From an uncultured Oxalobacteraceae bacterium (GTDB lineage Bacteria > Pseudomonadota > Gammaproteobacteria > Burkholderiales > Burkholderiaceae): DNA of 51,224 nt. Position 1 is the first letter of the stretch. Every line of letters begins with the position of its first letter. A program made the translations under genes and the position numbers. The stretch is from NCBI GenBank assembly GCA_946479255.1, contig CAMLFK010000008.1:1-51224 (forward strand). Direction: 5' to 3'. Below, one piece after another: positions 24,239 to 32,948 of the stretch. The notes below the pieces were generated by a model. The model saw only the letters and a program-made list of their open reading frames with translations, was not told the DNA's origin and made no database searches.

Positions 24239-27200
24239 ATGCCCACTTCCCTGTTTCTGAACTTAAGCACCGCGCAAATCGCCAGCCTGACGGTCGCGCA
24301 AGCCTCGAAAATGACCACCCTCGACATCGAGGTGCTCACCACCGCTCAGCTGGCAGCGTTCAACACCGCCCAGCTGCGGGTGATGACCACCAGCGCCATC
24401 CGCGCGCTGTCGACCAGCCAGCTGAGCGAGGGCCTGTCCAGCGCGCAGATCCAGGCGCTATCCATCGCGCAGGTTGCCGCGCTCTCGACCCTGCAGGTGA
24501 GCAGCGTGACCAGCGTACAGTCCGCGGCCCTCACCAGCACGCAGGCGGTGGCCTTGAGCACCGCGCAGCTTGGTGCGCTGGCCCCTGCCAGCCTGGCCAC
24601 CTTGCGCACCGCCGCCATCGCCGTGCTGTCGACCCGCCAGATCGCATCGCTGTCGACCGACGCGGTGAGCCAGGGACTGACCACCAGCCAGCTGGCCGCC
24701 ATCACCGTCAAGCAGCTGCCTGGCCTGTCGACCCGCCAGATCGGCGCGCTCGATACGATGCAGACCAGTTCCCTCACCACCGCGCAAGTGGCGGCGCTGA
24801 GCACACGCCAGGTCGCGGCCTTGAACGTGGAGCAGGTGCAGGCGCTGACAAGCCGCCAGTTGGCGGCACTGCAAGCGCGCCATACGGTCGTGCTCAGCAC
24901 CGATCAGCTGGCGGCCATCGACAGCGCCAGCCTCGCCGCCATGACGATCAGTGCGATTGCCGCACTCTCCACCGTGCAGTTCGACGCCATCGGCACCAGC
25001 CAGATCGCCGCACTCACCAGCGCCCAGGTGGCCGGACTGACGACTTATCAGATCGCCACGCTCGAACTCGCACAGTTGGCCGCCATCGAGACCGGCGACA
25101 TCGCCGCGCTGCGCGTACTCCAGCTGCGGGCCTTGTCCACCAATGCCATCGCCAACCTGAGCAGCGCGCAGGTCGGCGCGCTCACGGCCGCGCAAATCGC
25201 CTCGCTCACCACCGCGCAGACAAGGACCCTCAGCAGCGCCCAGCTGGCTGCGGTCGGCACCACCGAACTCGCGGCCTTGACCGGCTCCCAGATCACGGCG
25301 CTCGATCCGGACCGCATCGCATCGCTCGGCACCCAGGCCATCGCAGCGCTCAAGCTCACCCAGGTCATGGCTTTGTCCACCTGGCAGATCGGCGCCCTGC
25401 TGTCGGCCCAGGTGGCGGCGCTCACCACCGCGCAGGCGGCAGCCTTGAGCACGCGCCAGTTCGCCGCGTTCGATGCCGGCCAGGTGGCGGCCTTGGAGAC
25501 GACCGATATCGCGGCACTCAAGAGCACACAGCTTGCCGCCATCGACACGATGCAGCTCGCATCGTTCACCACCGGGCAAGTCGCCGCGCTCACCAGCACC
25601 CAGTTCGCGTCCCTGACCACGCGCCAGATGGCGGCATTGAGCGACAGCCAGCTGGCCGCGCTCGCGCCCGCGCTGTTCGCTACGCTCAAGCCGACCCAGA
25701 TTTCATCCCTGAACACCAGCCAGGTCACGCAGCTGAGCACCACCCACATGGCCGCGCTGACCGCGGCCCAGGTCAAGGCGCTGACCACCCGCCAGCTTGC
25801 GGTCCTTAGTACCGCCCAGGTGAGTGTCTTCGCCAGCTCGGACCTGGCCGGCCTCTCCGCCGCGCAATTCACGGCCTTGCAGGCAGACGCCGTCGCCGCC
25901 CTCGATACCAGCCAGTTTGCCGGCCTTAACGCGCTCCAGCTCGGCGGTATGAATTCGGCGCAGGCGGCTTTGCTGAGTACCTCGCAGATCGCCGCGCTCA
26001 CCAGCACCCAGGCGGCAGCCCTGAGTACGGCGGCACTCGCCAGCCTCTCCAACGCCCAGCTGGCGGCGATGGAAAGTGCCGACCTGACCGCGCTGACGGC
26101 CGCGCAGACCGTGGCGATCACCACCGGTCAACTGAGCGCACTATCCACCGAACAGGCGGCCCTGCTGACCACCCGCCAGATCGCGGCGCTGACGACCAGC
26201 CAGCTCGCCGAGGGCATCACCAGTGCCCAGCTGGCGGTGTTCAGCACCACCCAGCTGGCGGCATTGCGCGCCGCGCAGGTGGCGGTGTTGTCCAGCGTGC
26301 AGCTGGCCACGCTCGGCACCGGACAGATGAGCGCACTGGCGGTCGGCTCGCTCGACACCAATCAGGTTCGCGCCCTCTCCACCGTCCAGCTGGCGGCCAT
26401 CACCACCGCACAGGCGGCGGCGTTCGGCACCGCGCAACTCGCCGCGCTCAGCCTTGACCAGATCGTCGCGCTGGAGACGGCCGATATCGCAGCCTTCAGC
26501 ACGCGCCAGATCGCGGCGCTGGGCACCACGCAGGTGGCGGTGCTGACCAGCCAACAGCTGGGGGCATTGAACACAACGGTCATCGCTGCGCTGACCACCG
26601 ACCAGCTGCGCAGCGGCCTGACGACCGACCAGCTCACGCAACTGCTCACCACCCAGATTGCCGCTTTGTCCAGCGTGCAGACAGCGGTGCTGTCGACCGG
26701 CCAGCTGGCATCGCTCACCACGCTGCAGATCGCCGCCCTCAAGCCGGCCACGCTGGCGGCGCTCGATACGGATCAGATCAGCCTGGGCATCTCGACTTCC
26801 CAACTGGCGGCTTTGACAACAAGCCAGGCCGCGGCCCTGAACACCGCGCAGGTGGCGGTGCTGAGCACCACCCAGCTGGCGGCGTTCGACACGCGCCAGG
26901 CCCGAGCCCTCAACTCCACGCAGATCGCCGCGCTGACGGTGGACCAGCTGGTATCGCTGACCACATCCCAGACCAGCGCGCTGGCGGATAAAACCTTCGC
27001 CGGCCTGTCCACCACCCAGCTGCTGAGCATGACGAGCGACCAGCTGAGTACCCTGCTGACCACCCAGGTCGCAGCCATGACCACGGCCCAGATCAGCACC
27101 GGCCTCTCCACCGTCCAGTTGGCGGCGTTGACCACCATCCAGGCCGCTGCGTTGAGCAGCGCGCAGGTCGCCGCCTTGACGCTGGAGCAGATCGCGGCGC

Positions 27201-28882
27201 TGGAGAACGAGGACCTCGCAGCACTTGGCACCCGCCAGATCGCGGCATTGGCCGGCACCCAGCTTGGCGTCTTGAGCACCGCGCAGTTCGCGTCGCTCGG
27301 CAGCCGGCAGATCGGCGCCCTCACTACCTCTCAGCTGGCCGGCGTCAGCGTCGACCATGTGGCCGCTCTGACCACCACGCAGGTGGGCGGACTCACGGCC
27401 GCCCAGTTGGCGGCCCTGCCGGACGCACTCTATGCGGCCCTGACGACCACCAGCTTCGCCGCCCTCGGCGCAGCGCAAGTGCAGGCGCTGACCACCCGCC
27501 AGATCGTGGCGCTGACGGCGGACCGCATTGGCGCATTGACCACGGCGCAGGTGGCGGCGATCAGCGCCGTCCAGCTGCCGCTGCTCGATGCCGACCAGTT
27601 CGGTGCCATCTCGACCACCCAGCTGCAGGCCCTGAGCGTGACGCAGATCGGCTACATGAGCACGACGCAGATCGCCAGCCTGACGATTCCCCAGGCAGCG
27701 AACCTGACTGCCGCCCAGCTCACGGGGCTCAAGCTGCCGCAGCTTGCCGCGCTGGACCCCGACCAGATCGGCGCGCTGACCGCCGTCCAGGCCAGCGCCC
27801 TGCTGGCATCCCAGATCGCCGCGCTCAGCGTCACCCAGATCGGGGCACTGACCAATGCGCAGATTGGGGCATTGACCGCGCCGCAGCTGGCCGCCTTCAA
27901 GTCCAGCCAGGTCGCCATGCTCAGTCTCGACCAGCTTGGCGCCCTCGATACCCGCATTGCGCTGCTGAGCGGCACCCAGATTGCGGCATTGACCACATCG
28001 CAAGTGCCCTTGTTGTCCTCCGTGCAAATCGCCGCGCTGACACCAACGCAGGCAGCCGCGCTCAAGGCCAGCCAGCTGATCGCCTTGACCACGACGCAGG
28101 TCACCGCGTTCGAGACGACCGATCTGGCGGCGCTGAACCTGACCCAGATCGCAGCCTTGACCGATGCGCAGGTTGCCGTCATGAGCGTCGCGCAGACGAT
28201 GGCACTTAATCCGGCCTCGGCGCGCTACGCCACGCCGCTGGTATTCGACCTGAATGGCGACGGCGTGCGCACCGTTTCGATTGACGAGGGCACGGTGTTC
28301 GACCTGTATGCCAATGGGCAGCCGGTTCGGACCGGCTGGGTATCGGCCAGCGATGGCTTGCTGGCGTTTGATAAAAACGGCAACGGCAGCATCGACGATG
28401 GCTCGGAGCTCTTCGGCAGTGCCACCGTGCTGCCCGACGGCAGCCGCGCCAAGGACGGCTTTGCGGCGCTGGCGGCGCAGGATGGCAATGGCGATGGCGT
28501 CATCGATGCGTCGGATGCCAGCTTTGGCGGTCTGCAGATGTGGGTTGACCGTAATGGTGACGCGATCAGCCAGGAAGGCGAGCTGCACTCGCTGGCGTCG
28601 CTGGGCATTGCCAGCGTATCGCTGGCGGCGCAGGCCGGCACCGCGAAGGACAACGGCAACCTGGCCGGGCTGATTTCAAGCTGGCAGGACGCTCAGGGCG
28701 GATCGCATGCCACGGCCGATGTGTGGTTCGCGACCGGAGCGCTGACCACTAGGGTGAATCAGATGGCCGATGCGATGGCGCAGTATGCGGTGGCGCCGGC
28801 GCAGTCGTCGTCGGTAAGGCCGTTGGGGATCGCCGGGGATCAGCAGTGGAGCTGGAAGGATGGGATTCTGGCGGTGCGCTAG
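24239..28882 (+). CDS. Giant octapeptide-repeat protein with C-terminal Ca-loop domain, probable type I secretion substrate
   Basis: A 1547-residue protein. Residues from about 7 to 1325 are some 160 copies of an eight-residue unit, consensus A-L-[ST]-T-x-Q-[IVL]-A, with occasional nine-residue units that add Gly (GLTTDQ). About a quarter of the residues are Thr or Ser. From about 1327 a separate domain carries four EF-hand-like loops (DLNGDGVRT, DKNGNGSIDDG, DGNGDGVID, DRNGDA). There is no N-terminal signal peptide and no GGxGxDxxx RTX nonapeptide. Type I secretion genes lie directly downstream on the other strand, which fits C-terminal-signal export. AGGAGA precedes the ATG. It is likely an adhesin, matrix or surface-layer protein; the function is unproven. 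Confidence 0.85.
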   Translation: MPTSLFLNLSTAQIASLTVAQASKMTTLDIEVLTTAQLAAFNTAQLRVMTTSAIRALSTSQLSEGLSSAQIQALSIAQVAALSTLQVSSVTSVQSAALTSTQAVALSTAQLGALAPASLATLRTAAIAVLSTRQIASLSTDAVSQGLTTSQLAAITVKQLPGLSTRQIGALDTMQTSSLTTAQVAALSTRQVAALNVEQVQALTSRQLAALQARHTVVLSTDQLAAIDSASLAAMTISAIAALSTVQFDAIGTSQIAALTSAQVAGLTTYQIATLELAQLAAIETGDIAALRVLQLRALSTNAIANLSSAQVGALTAAQIASLTTAQTRTLSSAQLAAVGTTELAALTGSQITALDPDRIASLGTQAIAALKLTQVMALSTWQIGALLSAQVAALTTAQAAALSTRQFAAFDAGQVAALETTDIAALKSTQLAAIDTMQLASFTTGQVAALTSTQFASLTTRQMAALSDSQLAALAPALFATLKPTQISSLNTSQVTQLSTTHMAALTAAQVKALTTRQLAVLSTAQVSVFASSDLAGLSAAQFTALQADAVAALDTSQFAGLNALQLGGMNSAQAALLSTSQIAALTSTQAAALSTAALASLSNAQLAAMESADLTALTAAQTVAITTGQLSALSTEQAALLTTRQIAALTTSQLAEGITSAQLAVFSTTQLAALRAAQVAVLSSVQLATLGTGQMSALAVGSLDTNQVRALSTVQLAAITTAQAAAFGTAQLAALSLDQIVALETADIAAFSTRQIAALGTTQVAVLTSQQLGALNTTVIAALTTDQLRSGLTTDQLTQLLTTQIAALSSVQTAVLSTGQLASLTTLQIAALKPATLAALDTDQISLGISTSQLAALTTSQAAALNTAQVAVLSTTQLAAFDTRQARALNSTQIAALTVDQLVSLTTSQTSALADKTFAGLSTTQLLSMTSDQLSTLLTTQVAAMTTAQISTGLSTVQLAALTTIQAAALSSAQVAALTLEQIAALENEDLAALGTRQIAALAGTQLGVLSTAQFASLGSRQIGALTTSQLAGVSVDHVAALTTTQVGGLTAAQLAALPDALYAALTTTSFAALGAAQVQALTTRQIVALTADRIGALTTAQVAAISAVQLPLLDADQFGAISTTQLQALSVTQIGYMSTTQIASLTIPQAANLTAAQLTGLKLPQLAALDPDQIGALTAVQASALLASQIAALSVTQIGALTNAQIGALTAPQLAAFKSSQVAMLSLDQLGALDTRIALLSGTQIAALTTSQVPLLSSVQIAALTPTQAAALKASQLIALTTTQVTAFETTDLAALNLTQIAALTDAQVAVMSVAQTMALNPASARYATPLVFDLNGDGVRTVSIDEGTVFDLYANGQPVRTGWVSASDGLLAFDKNGNGSIDDGSELFGSATVLPDGSRAKDGFAALAAQDGNGDGVIDASDASFGGLQMWVDRNGDAISQEGELHSLASLGIASVSLAAQAGTAKDNGNLAGLISSWQDAQGGSHATADVWFATGALTTRVNQMADAMAQYAVAPAQSSSVRPLGIAGDQQWSWKDGILAVR
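24260..28205 (+). repeat. 24-bp coding repeat array (octapeptide)
   Basis: Roughly 160 tandem units of 24 bases encode the octapeptide. Units differ at many synonymous and variable positions, so the array is old and not a recent slippage product. Nine-residue units (27 bases, GGCCTG-type start) interrupt it at irregular intervals. Confidence 0.85.
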
Positions 28883-28906
28883 GCCCGATTTCTACCCTCG
28901 GTTCAG

Positions 28907-28940
28907 AACCGCCTGTTCGCGAAAGCGACAGGCGGTTTTA
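28907..28940 (+). terminator. Terminator of the first octapeptide gene
   Basis: AACCGCCTGTTCGC, loop GAAA, GCGACAGGCGGTT, then TTT. It lies 25 bases after the stop at 28882. A near copy in opposite orientation ends the secretion operon at 29103-29140. Confidence 0.8.
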
Positions 28941-28965
28941 CTTTGTACTGTGATCCGCCACCACT

Positions 28966-29076
28966 CTGTCATTCCCGCGAAGGCGGGAACCCATACCACT
29001 TGTGAGCAGCCAACAAATGAAGCGCTTTCACAAGGGAGCGACGGTGTTATGGGTTCCCGCCTCCGCGGGAATGACA
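28966..29076. repeat. Paired inverted-repeat element, copy 2
   Basis: Left arm 28966-28999 (CTGTCATTCCCGCGAAGGCG and on) and right arm 29048-29076 (TATGGGTTCCCGCCTCCGCG and on) are near-perfect inverted copies around a 48-base centre. It matches copy 1 at 13876. It sits between two facing terminators. Confidence 0.8.
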
Positions 29077-29102
29077 GGGTATTAGAAGAGCTACGGGCAA
29101 AG

Positions 29103-29140
29103 AAAAACCGCCTGCCGCTTTCGCGAACAGGCGGCTTTTA
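29103..29140 (-). terminator. Terminator of the type I secretion operon
   Basis: On the minus strand GCCGCCTGTTCGCG, loop AAA, CGGCAGGCGG is followed by TTTTT. It lies about 20 bases after the HlyD-like stop at 29160. Confidence 0.75.
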
Positions 29141-29159
29141 GCCGTCAACTAGCAGGAGA

Positions 29160-30536
29160 TTAAGGCTCCTTGATCGACCCATCCAGCGCCTTGGTCAGTG
29201 GCCACAGCAGGTAGGACATCACGGTCCGCTTGCCCACCACGATCTCGGCGCTGACCGTCATCCCCGGCAGCAGGCGTTCGCGCTTGCCCATCTTGCGCAG
29301 TTTGCTGTCGCCCAGGTTGATCCGGCTGAGGTAATACGAATCCGATCCGCCATCCGGCGCCGCGGTCTCGCGCTTGAACGCGTCCTGCGTAATGACCCTC
29401 ACCGTCGACTTCAAACTGCCATGCTTCTGGAACGGAAACGCATCGAACTTGACCTCGGCCGCGTCGCCCACCTTCACATATCCCACATCCACCGCATCGA
29501 TCTGCACTTCCGCTTCCATGGCGCCGCCCAGCGGCACCAGGGTGAAAAAGGTTTCCGCGCCGCGCGCGATCGATCCCGGCGACAGCTTGGCAATCTCCAG
29601 CACCACGGCATCGGCCGGCGCCACCAAGGTCACCAGCTGGCGGCGCTTGTCGGCCTTGGCCAGCTGCTCGTTGACCGAATCCCGGTCGCGCGAGGTGGTC
29701 AGCAGTTCTTCCATCTGCTTCTGGCGCCAGCCTTTCTGGAAGGCCGACATCTCGGCTTGCGCCGCGCCCAGCTCACGCTTGATCTCCAGTTCGCGGCTCA
29801 CCGTCAGCTGCAAGGTGCGCTCGACTTCGAGCCGCTTGTCGCGCGCTTCCAGCAGATGCAGCTTGGCGCCGAAGTTCTGCGACACCAGGGTGTCGTACAT
29901 CTGTTCGACTTCCTTGAGCGACTGCAGGCGCGGGGCCAGGCCTTCCTGGTCGCGCTTGTTGGTCTCCAGCGCGGCCTTGAGGCGTTCGACGGTTTCGGTC
30001 AGCTTGCCCAGTTGCGCCCGATAGTTGGCCTGGCGTTCGTTTGAGAGTTGCGCCTGCAGCTTGCCGTCCGGGTCCGCCGCGTCGCTGGCGCCGGCCTTGC
30101 CGGTCAGTTCAGCTTCCAGGCCGCGCGTCTGCGTGTCCAGGCTGCGCAAACGCGTGCGCAGCTGGTCTTCGTCGGCGCGCGCGAAGGTCGGGTCGAGCGT
30201 GGCCAGCACGTCGCCCTTCTTGACCACCTGGCCAATCCGCACATTCACGGTCTGCACCATGGCGGTTTCCATCGGCTGGACGACGATGTTCTGGTTCGGA
30301 TTGACCAGCCGGCCCGGCGCGATCACCACCGTGTCGATCTCGGACAAGGAGGCCCACACGATGAAAATGAGCAGCATCGCCATCATGGCGTGCAGCGTGA
30401 TGCGCAGGTAGGCGGGCAGCGGACTGCGTTCGATTTCGTCGGCGTCTGGCAGGAACTCTAGAACCGTGCCGGTCGACTTCTCGTCGCTTACAGGTGGCTT
30501 GTTTGTTGGTTCCATAGGTGCTGGTAGGTCTCGCAT
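29160..30536 (-). CDS. Type I secretion membrane-fusion protein (HlyD family)
   Basis: A 458-residue periplasmic adaptor. A short cytoplasmic N-tail precedes one transmembrane helix at about residues 45-65 (HAMMAMLLIFIVWASL). A lipoyl-like beta segment (IDTVVIAPGRLVN), a long coiled coil rich in Glu, Lys, Arg and Leu (about 120-290) and the HlyD beta domain (LSPGSIARGAETFFTLVPLG) follow. It links the ABC transporter to an outer-membrane TolC-type channel; no TolC gene is in the window. The ATG at 30536 lies inside the ABC gene (49-base overlap); Met8 at 30515 is an alternative. Confidence 0.92.
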   Translation of the reverse strand: MRDLPAPMEPTNKPPVSDEKSTGTVLEFLPDADEIERSPLPAYLRITLHAMMAMLLIFIVWASLSEIDTVVIAPGRLVNPNQNIVVQPMETAMVQTVNVRIGQVVKKGDVLATLDPTFARADEDQLRTRLRSLDTQTRGLEAELTGKAGASDAADPDGKLQAQLSNERQANYRAQLGKLTETVERLKAALETNKRDQEGLAPRLQSLKEVEQMYDTLVSQNFGAKLHLLEARDKRLEVERTLQLTVSRELEIKRELGAAQAEMSAFQKGWRQKQMEELLTTSRDRDSVNEQLAKADKRRQLVTLVAPADAVVLEIAKLSPGSIARGAETFFTLVPLGGAMEAEVQIDAVDVGYVKVGDAAEVKFDAFPFQKHGSLKSTVRVITQDAFKRETAAPDGGSDSYYLSRINLGDSKLRKMGKRERLLPGMTVSAEIVVGKRTVMSYLLWPLTKALDGSIKEP

Positions 30537-32629
30537 CGGGACAGCAGTTCTTCATGTCGGCCACTATCGACCAGCCGGCCTTGCTGCATCACCAGGATGG
30601 CGTCAGCATTGACCAGGGTCGAGAGGCGGTGGGAGATCATCACGACAGTGCGGCCGACCGCAATGCGTGACAGGTTACGGATGAAAATGGCTTCACTTTC
30701 AGGGTCGAGCGCACTGGCCGCTTCGTCCAGGATCAGCACGCGCGGGCGGGCCAGCAGCGAACGGGCGATCGACAGGCGCTGTTTCTGGCCGCCGGACAGG
30801 TTGGCCGCGTTCTCTTCCAGCAGGGTGTCGTAACCCTGCGGCAGGCGTTCGATGAACTCGGAGGCGCCGGACGCTTCGGCCGAGGCGACGATTTCTTCAA
30901 AGGTGGCGTCGGGCTTGGTGACGGCGATGTTGTCGCGCACACTGCCGCGGAACAGAAAGTTCTCCTGCATGACGATGCCGACCTGGCGGCGCAGGTGGGC
31001 CAGGTCGATCTCGCGCGCATCGGTGCCGTCGAAACGCACAATGCCTTCCTGGACCGAGTACATGCCTTGAATAAGCTTGGTCAGGGTGGTCTTGCCGGAC
31101 CCACTGCGCCCGACGATGCCGACCACGGAACCGGCCGGGATGGTGAAGGTCGCGCGGTCCAGCGCCGTATTGCTGGCGCCCGGATAGCGGAAGGTGACAT
31201 CTTCGAAGCGGATTTCGCCGGCCAGCGCCGGACGCAGGCCGCCCGCGCCCATGCGGCCTTCGGGCGGACGGTTCATCACCTCGCCCAGGTATTTGACCGA
31301 CAGCGCGGTCTCCTGGTATTCGTTGACCAGGCCGACGATGGCGATCAGCGGCTGCACCACGCGGCCGGCCAGCATCTGGAAGGCGATCAGCGCACCGACC
31401 GTCAGGGTCTGGTCGAACACGCCCTGGGCGCCGACCACGATGATCACGACCGGCAGCAGCTTGCCGAGGAAATCGGTAATCGCATTGCCGGTAATGGAGA
31501 TGCGGCCCACGCGGAAATGCATGGTGATCGCTTCGGCCGAGGCCTGGTCCCAGTCTTTACGCTGGGTCGGCTCGATCGCCAGCGCTTTGACGGTGCGCAT
31601 GCCGTGGATGGTTTCGACCAGCATGGCCTGGCGCTTGCCTTCGGCGGTGTACAGGGCGTTCAGGCGGCGCTGGAAGGTCGGCACCATGCCGCCCACCACG
31701 CAGGCAATCGCCAGGGTGAAGGCGAGCGTGATCATCGCCAGCGTGACCGAGTAGGTGAACAGGATCGGCAGGAAGATGATTAGCGCGGTGGCGTCGAGCG
31801 CGGTAAAGAACATGCGGCCGGTAAGGAAGCTGCGGATGCGCTCAAGCTGCTGCATGTGACGGGTGATCACGCCGGCGCTGGTGGTCTCGAAGTAGTCGAT
31901 CGGCAGCGACATCAGGTGCGAGAAACAGCGGCGGGTCAGGCGCATGTCGATCTTGTTGGTGGCCGCCAGCGTGAGCATCTGGCGCAGGTAACCGAACAGG
32001 GAGTCGAACACCATGGCGACAATCACGCCCACGCCCAGCACCCACAGGGTCGAGGCGCTCTGGTGCACCAGCACCTTGTCGATGACGAGCTGGAAGAAGA
32101 TGGGCGAGGCCAGGGCCAGCACGTGCATGGCGATAGCGGCCAGCGCGATGTCGCGGAAGGCGGCTTTCTGCTTGAGGATCTCGGGGATGAACCAGCGCAG
32201 CGAGAACGGCTGGTTCAGGTCCATCATCGAATGCTCGCGCTTCATGAAGACCACATCGCCGTTCCAGCGGCTGCAAAACTGTTCGCGGTCGACCAGGATC
32301 ACGCCCGACTTGTCCTGGGTCGGGTCGAGGATGGCCACGCGCTCGGCGCCCTCATTGCGCACGCCGACGACGATGATGCCGTTACCGTTGGCCAGGCGCG
32401 CCATCAGCGGGAATACCCCGCCCTGGGCCAGCAGGGTGGTCCAGTTCAACTTGTCGCTTTTGACACGCAGGCCGATGTCGTTGGCCATGCGCTGCAAGAG
32501 GCCGGGGGCCGGCTCTTCGGCGCCCAGGGCGTATTGTTCGATCAGCCGCTCGGGGTTGACCTGCAGCCCGTGGTGCTGCGCGATCGCGGTCAGGCACTGG
32601 ACGACTGAATGGGAGAATGGGGTGCTCAT
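30488..32629 (-). CDS. Type I secretion ABC transporter with C39-like domain (HlyB type)
   Basis: A 713-residue transporter. Residues about 1-130 are a C39-like domain. The peptidase catalytic Cys is missing: the DCGxAC position reads SVVQC, with only the second Cys kept. It therefore binds rather than cleaves the substrate, as in HlyB. Six transmembrane helices lie at about 160-440. The nucleotide-binding domain has Walker A GRSGSGKTTL, signature LSGGQKQR, Walker B VLILDEAAS and the H-loop ISHRLS. It pairs with the overlapping HlyD gene. The likely substrates are the two octapeptide-repeat proteins. No strong ribosome binding site precedes the start. Confidence 0.92.
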   Translation of the reverse strand: MSTPFSHSVVQCLTAIAQHHGLQVNPERLIEQYALGAEEPAPGLLQRMANDIGLRVKSDKLNWTTLLAQGGVFPLMARLANGNGIIVVGVRNEGAERVAILDPTQDKSGVILVDREQFCSRWNGDVVFMKREHSMMDLNQPFSLRWFIPEILKQKAAFRDIALAAIAMHVLALASPIFFQLVIDKVLVHQSASTLWVLGVGVIVAMVFDSLFGYLRQMLTLAATNKIDMRLTRRCFSHLMSLPIDYFETTSAGVITRHMQQLERIRSFLTGRMFFTALDATALIIFLPILFTYSVTLAMITLAFTLAIACVVGGMVPTFQRRLNALYTAEGKRQAMLVETIHGMRTVKALAIEPTQRKDWDQASAEAITMHFRVGRISITGNAITDFLGKLLPVVIIVVGAQGVFDQTLTVGALIAFQMLAGRVVQPLIAIVGLVNEYQETALSVKYLGEVMNRPPEGRMGAGGLRPALAGEIRFEDVTFRYPGASNTALDRATFTIPAGSVVGIVGRSGSGKTTLTKLIQGMYSVQEGIVRFDGTDAREIDLAHLRRQVGIVMQENFLFRGSVRDNIAVTKPDATFEEIVASAEASGASEFIERLPQGYDTLLEENAANLSGGQKQRLSIARSLLARPRVLILDEAASALDPESEAIFIRNLSRIAVGRTVVMISHRLSTLVNADAILVMQQGRLVDSGRHEELLSRCETYQHLWNQQTSHL

Positions 32630-32703
32630 CGTTGGTTACGGCAGCCTTTAAAGAGTGGCGACCCTCGGATGCCTGCCTGTTGGCCGCTCTTGGATCGATG
32701 ACG

Positions 32704-32709
32704 ATTCTA
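32704..32709 (-). promoter_or_regulatory. Candidate -10 element of the secretion operon
   Basis: On the minus strand TTAGAATCG gives TAGAAT, 75 bases before the ABC transporter ATG at 32629. The left half of the 12-bp inverted repeat (32715-32726) falls in the spacer upstream of it, where a bound protein would block polymerase. Confidence 0.35.
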
Positions 32710-32714
32710 ACTCA

Positions 32715-32753
32715 GCATGTATAGCCCAAAGCGATAAACATGGCTATACATGC
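32715..32753. promoter_or_regulatory. Perfect 12-bp inverted repeat, candidate operator
   Basis: GCATGTATAGCC (32715-32726) and GGCTATACATGC (32742-32753) are perfect inverted copies with a 15-base spacer and centres 27 bases apart. They lie between the divergent secretion and sugar operons. The spacing suits two dimers or one large regulator on nearly the same face of the helix. No regulator gene is adjacent. Confidence 0.55.
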
Positions 32754-32828
32754 CCCCCTATTTCATCGATACGTTGCGCGCCTGCGCCAGTATTCTGCCA
32801 ACTGGGAATTTCACCCGCGCCCGGCAGC

Positions 32829-32858
32829 TTGACACGTACTTCCGCATGGACGGATACT
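32829..32858 (+). promoter_or_regulatory. Candidate sigma-70 promoter of the sugar cluster
   Basis: TTGACA (32829-32834) is a perfect -35 box. GATACT (32853-32858) follows after 18 bases and matches four of six -10 positions. The rfbF start at 32949 is 90 bases downstream. The rest of the 32630-32948 gap holds no convincing gene. Confidence 0.5.
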
Positions 32859-32948
32859 TTGAGCTGCCCCGGCGCCCGACACGGACACTGGGAACGACAA
32901 AATGACAAAAGAGCCAGATCGCAGGCCAGAGCACCCAAGGAGAAGCGC

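Noticed and set aside
24260..28205. CRISPR array
   Set aside because: The 24-base repeats are directly tandem, coding and variable, without unique spacers or cas genes.
26141..28588. 815-codon open frame antisense to the first octapeptide gene, and similar long antisense frames at 24458-25579, 47933-49414 and 49302-50405
   Set aside because: They are mirror images of the 24-base repeat in other frames: the period keeps stop codons out. They have no ribosome binding sites or domains, while the sense frames end in recognisable Ca-loop domains.
24239..28882. Classic RTX toxin or adhesin
   Set aside because: No GGxGxDxxx nonapeptides are present; the calcium loops are EF-hand-like and the repeat is an unrelated octapeptide.
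30488..32629. Active C39 peptidase-containing exporter for double-glycine leader peptides
   Set aside because: The catalytic Cys of the DCGxAC motif is missing, and the likely substrates have no N-terminal double-glycine leader.
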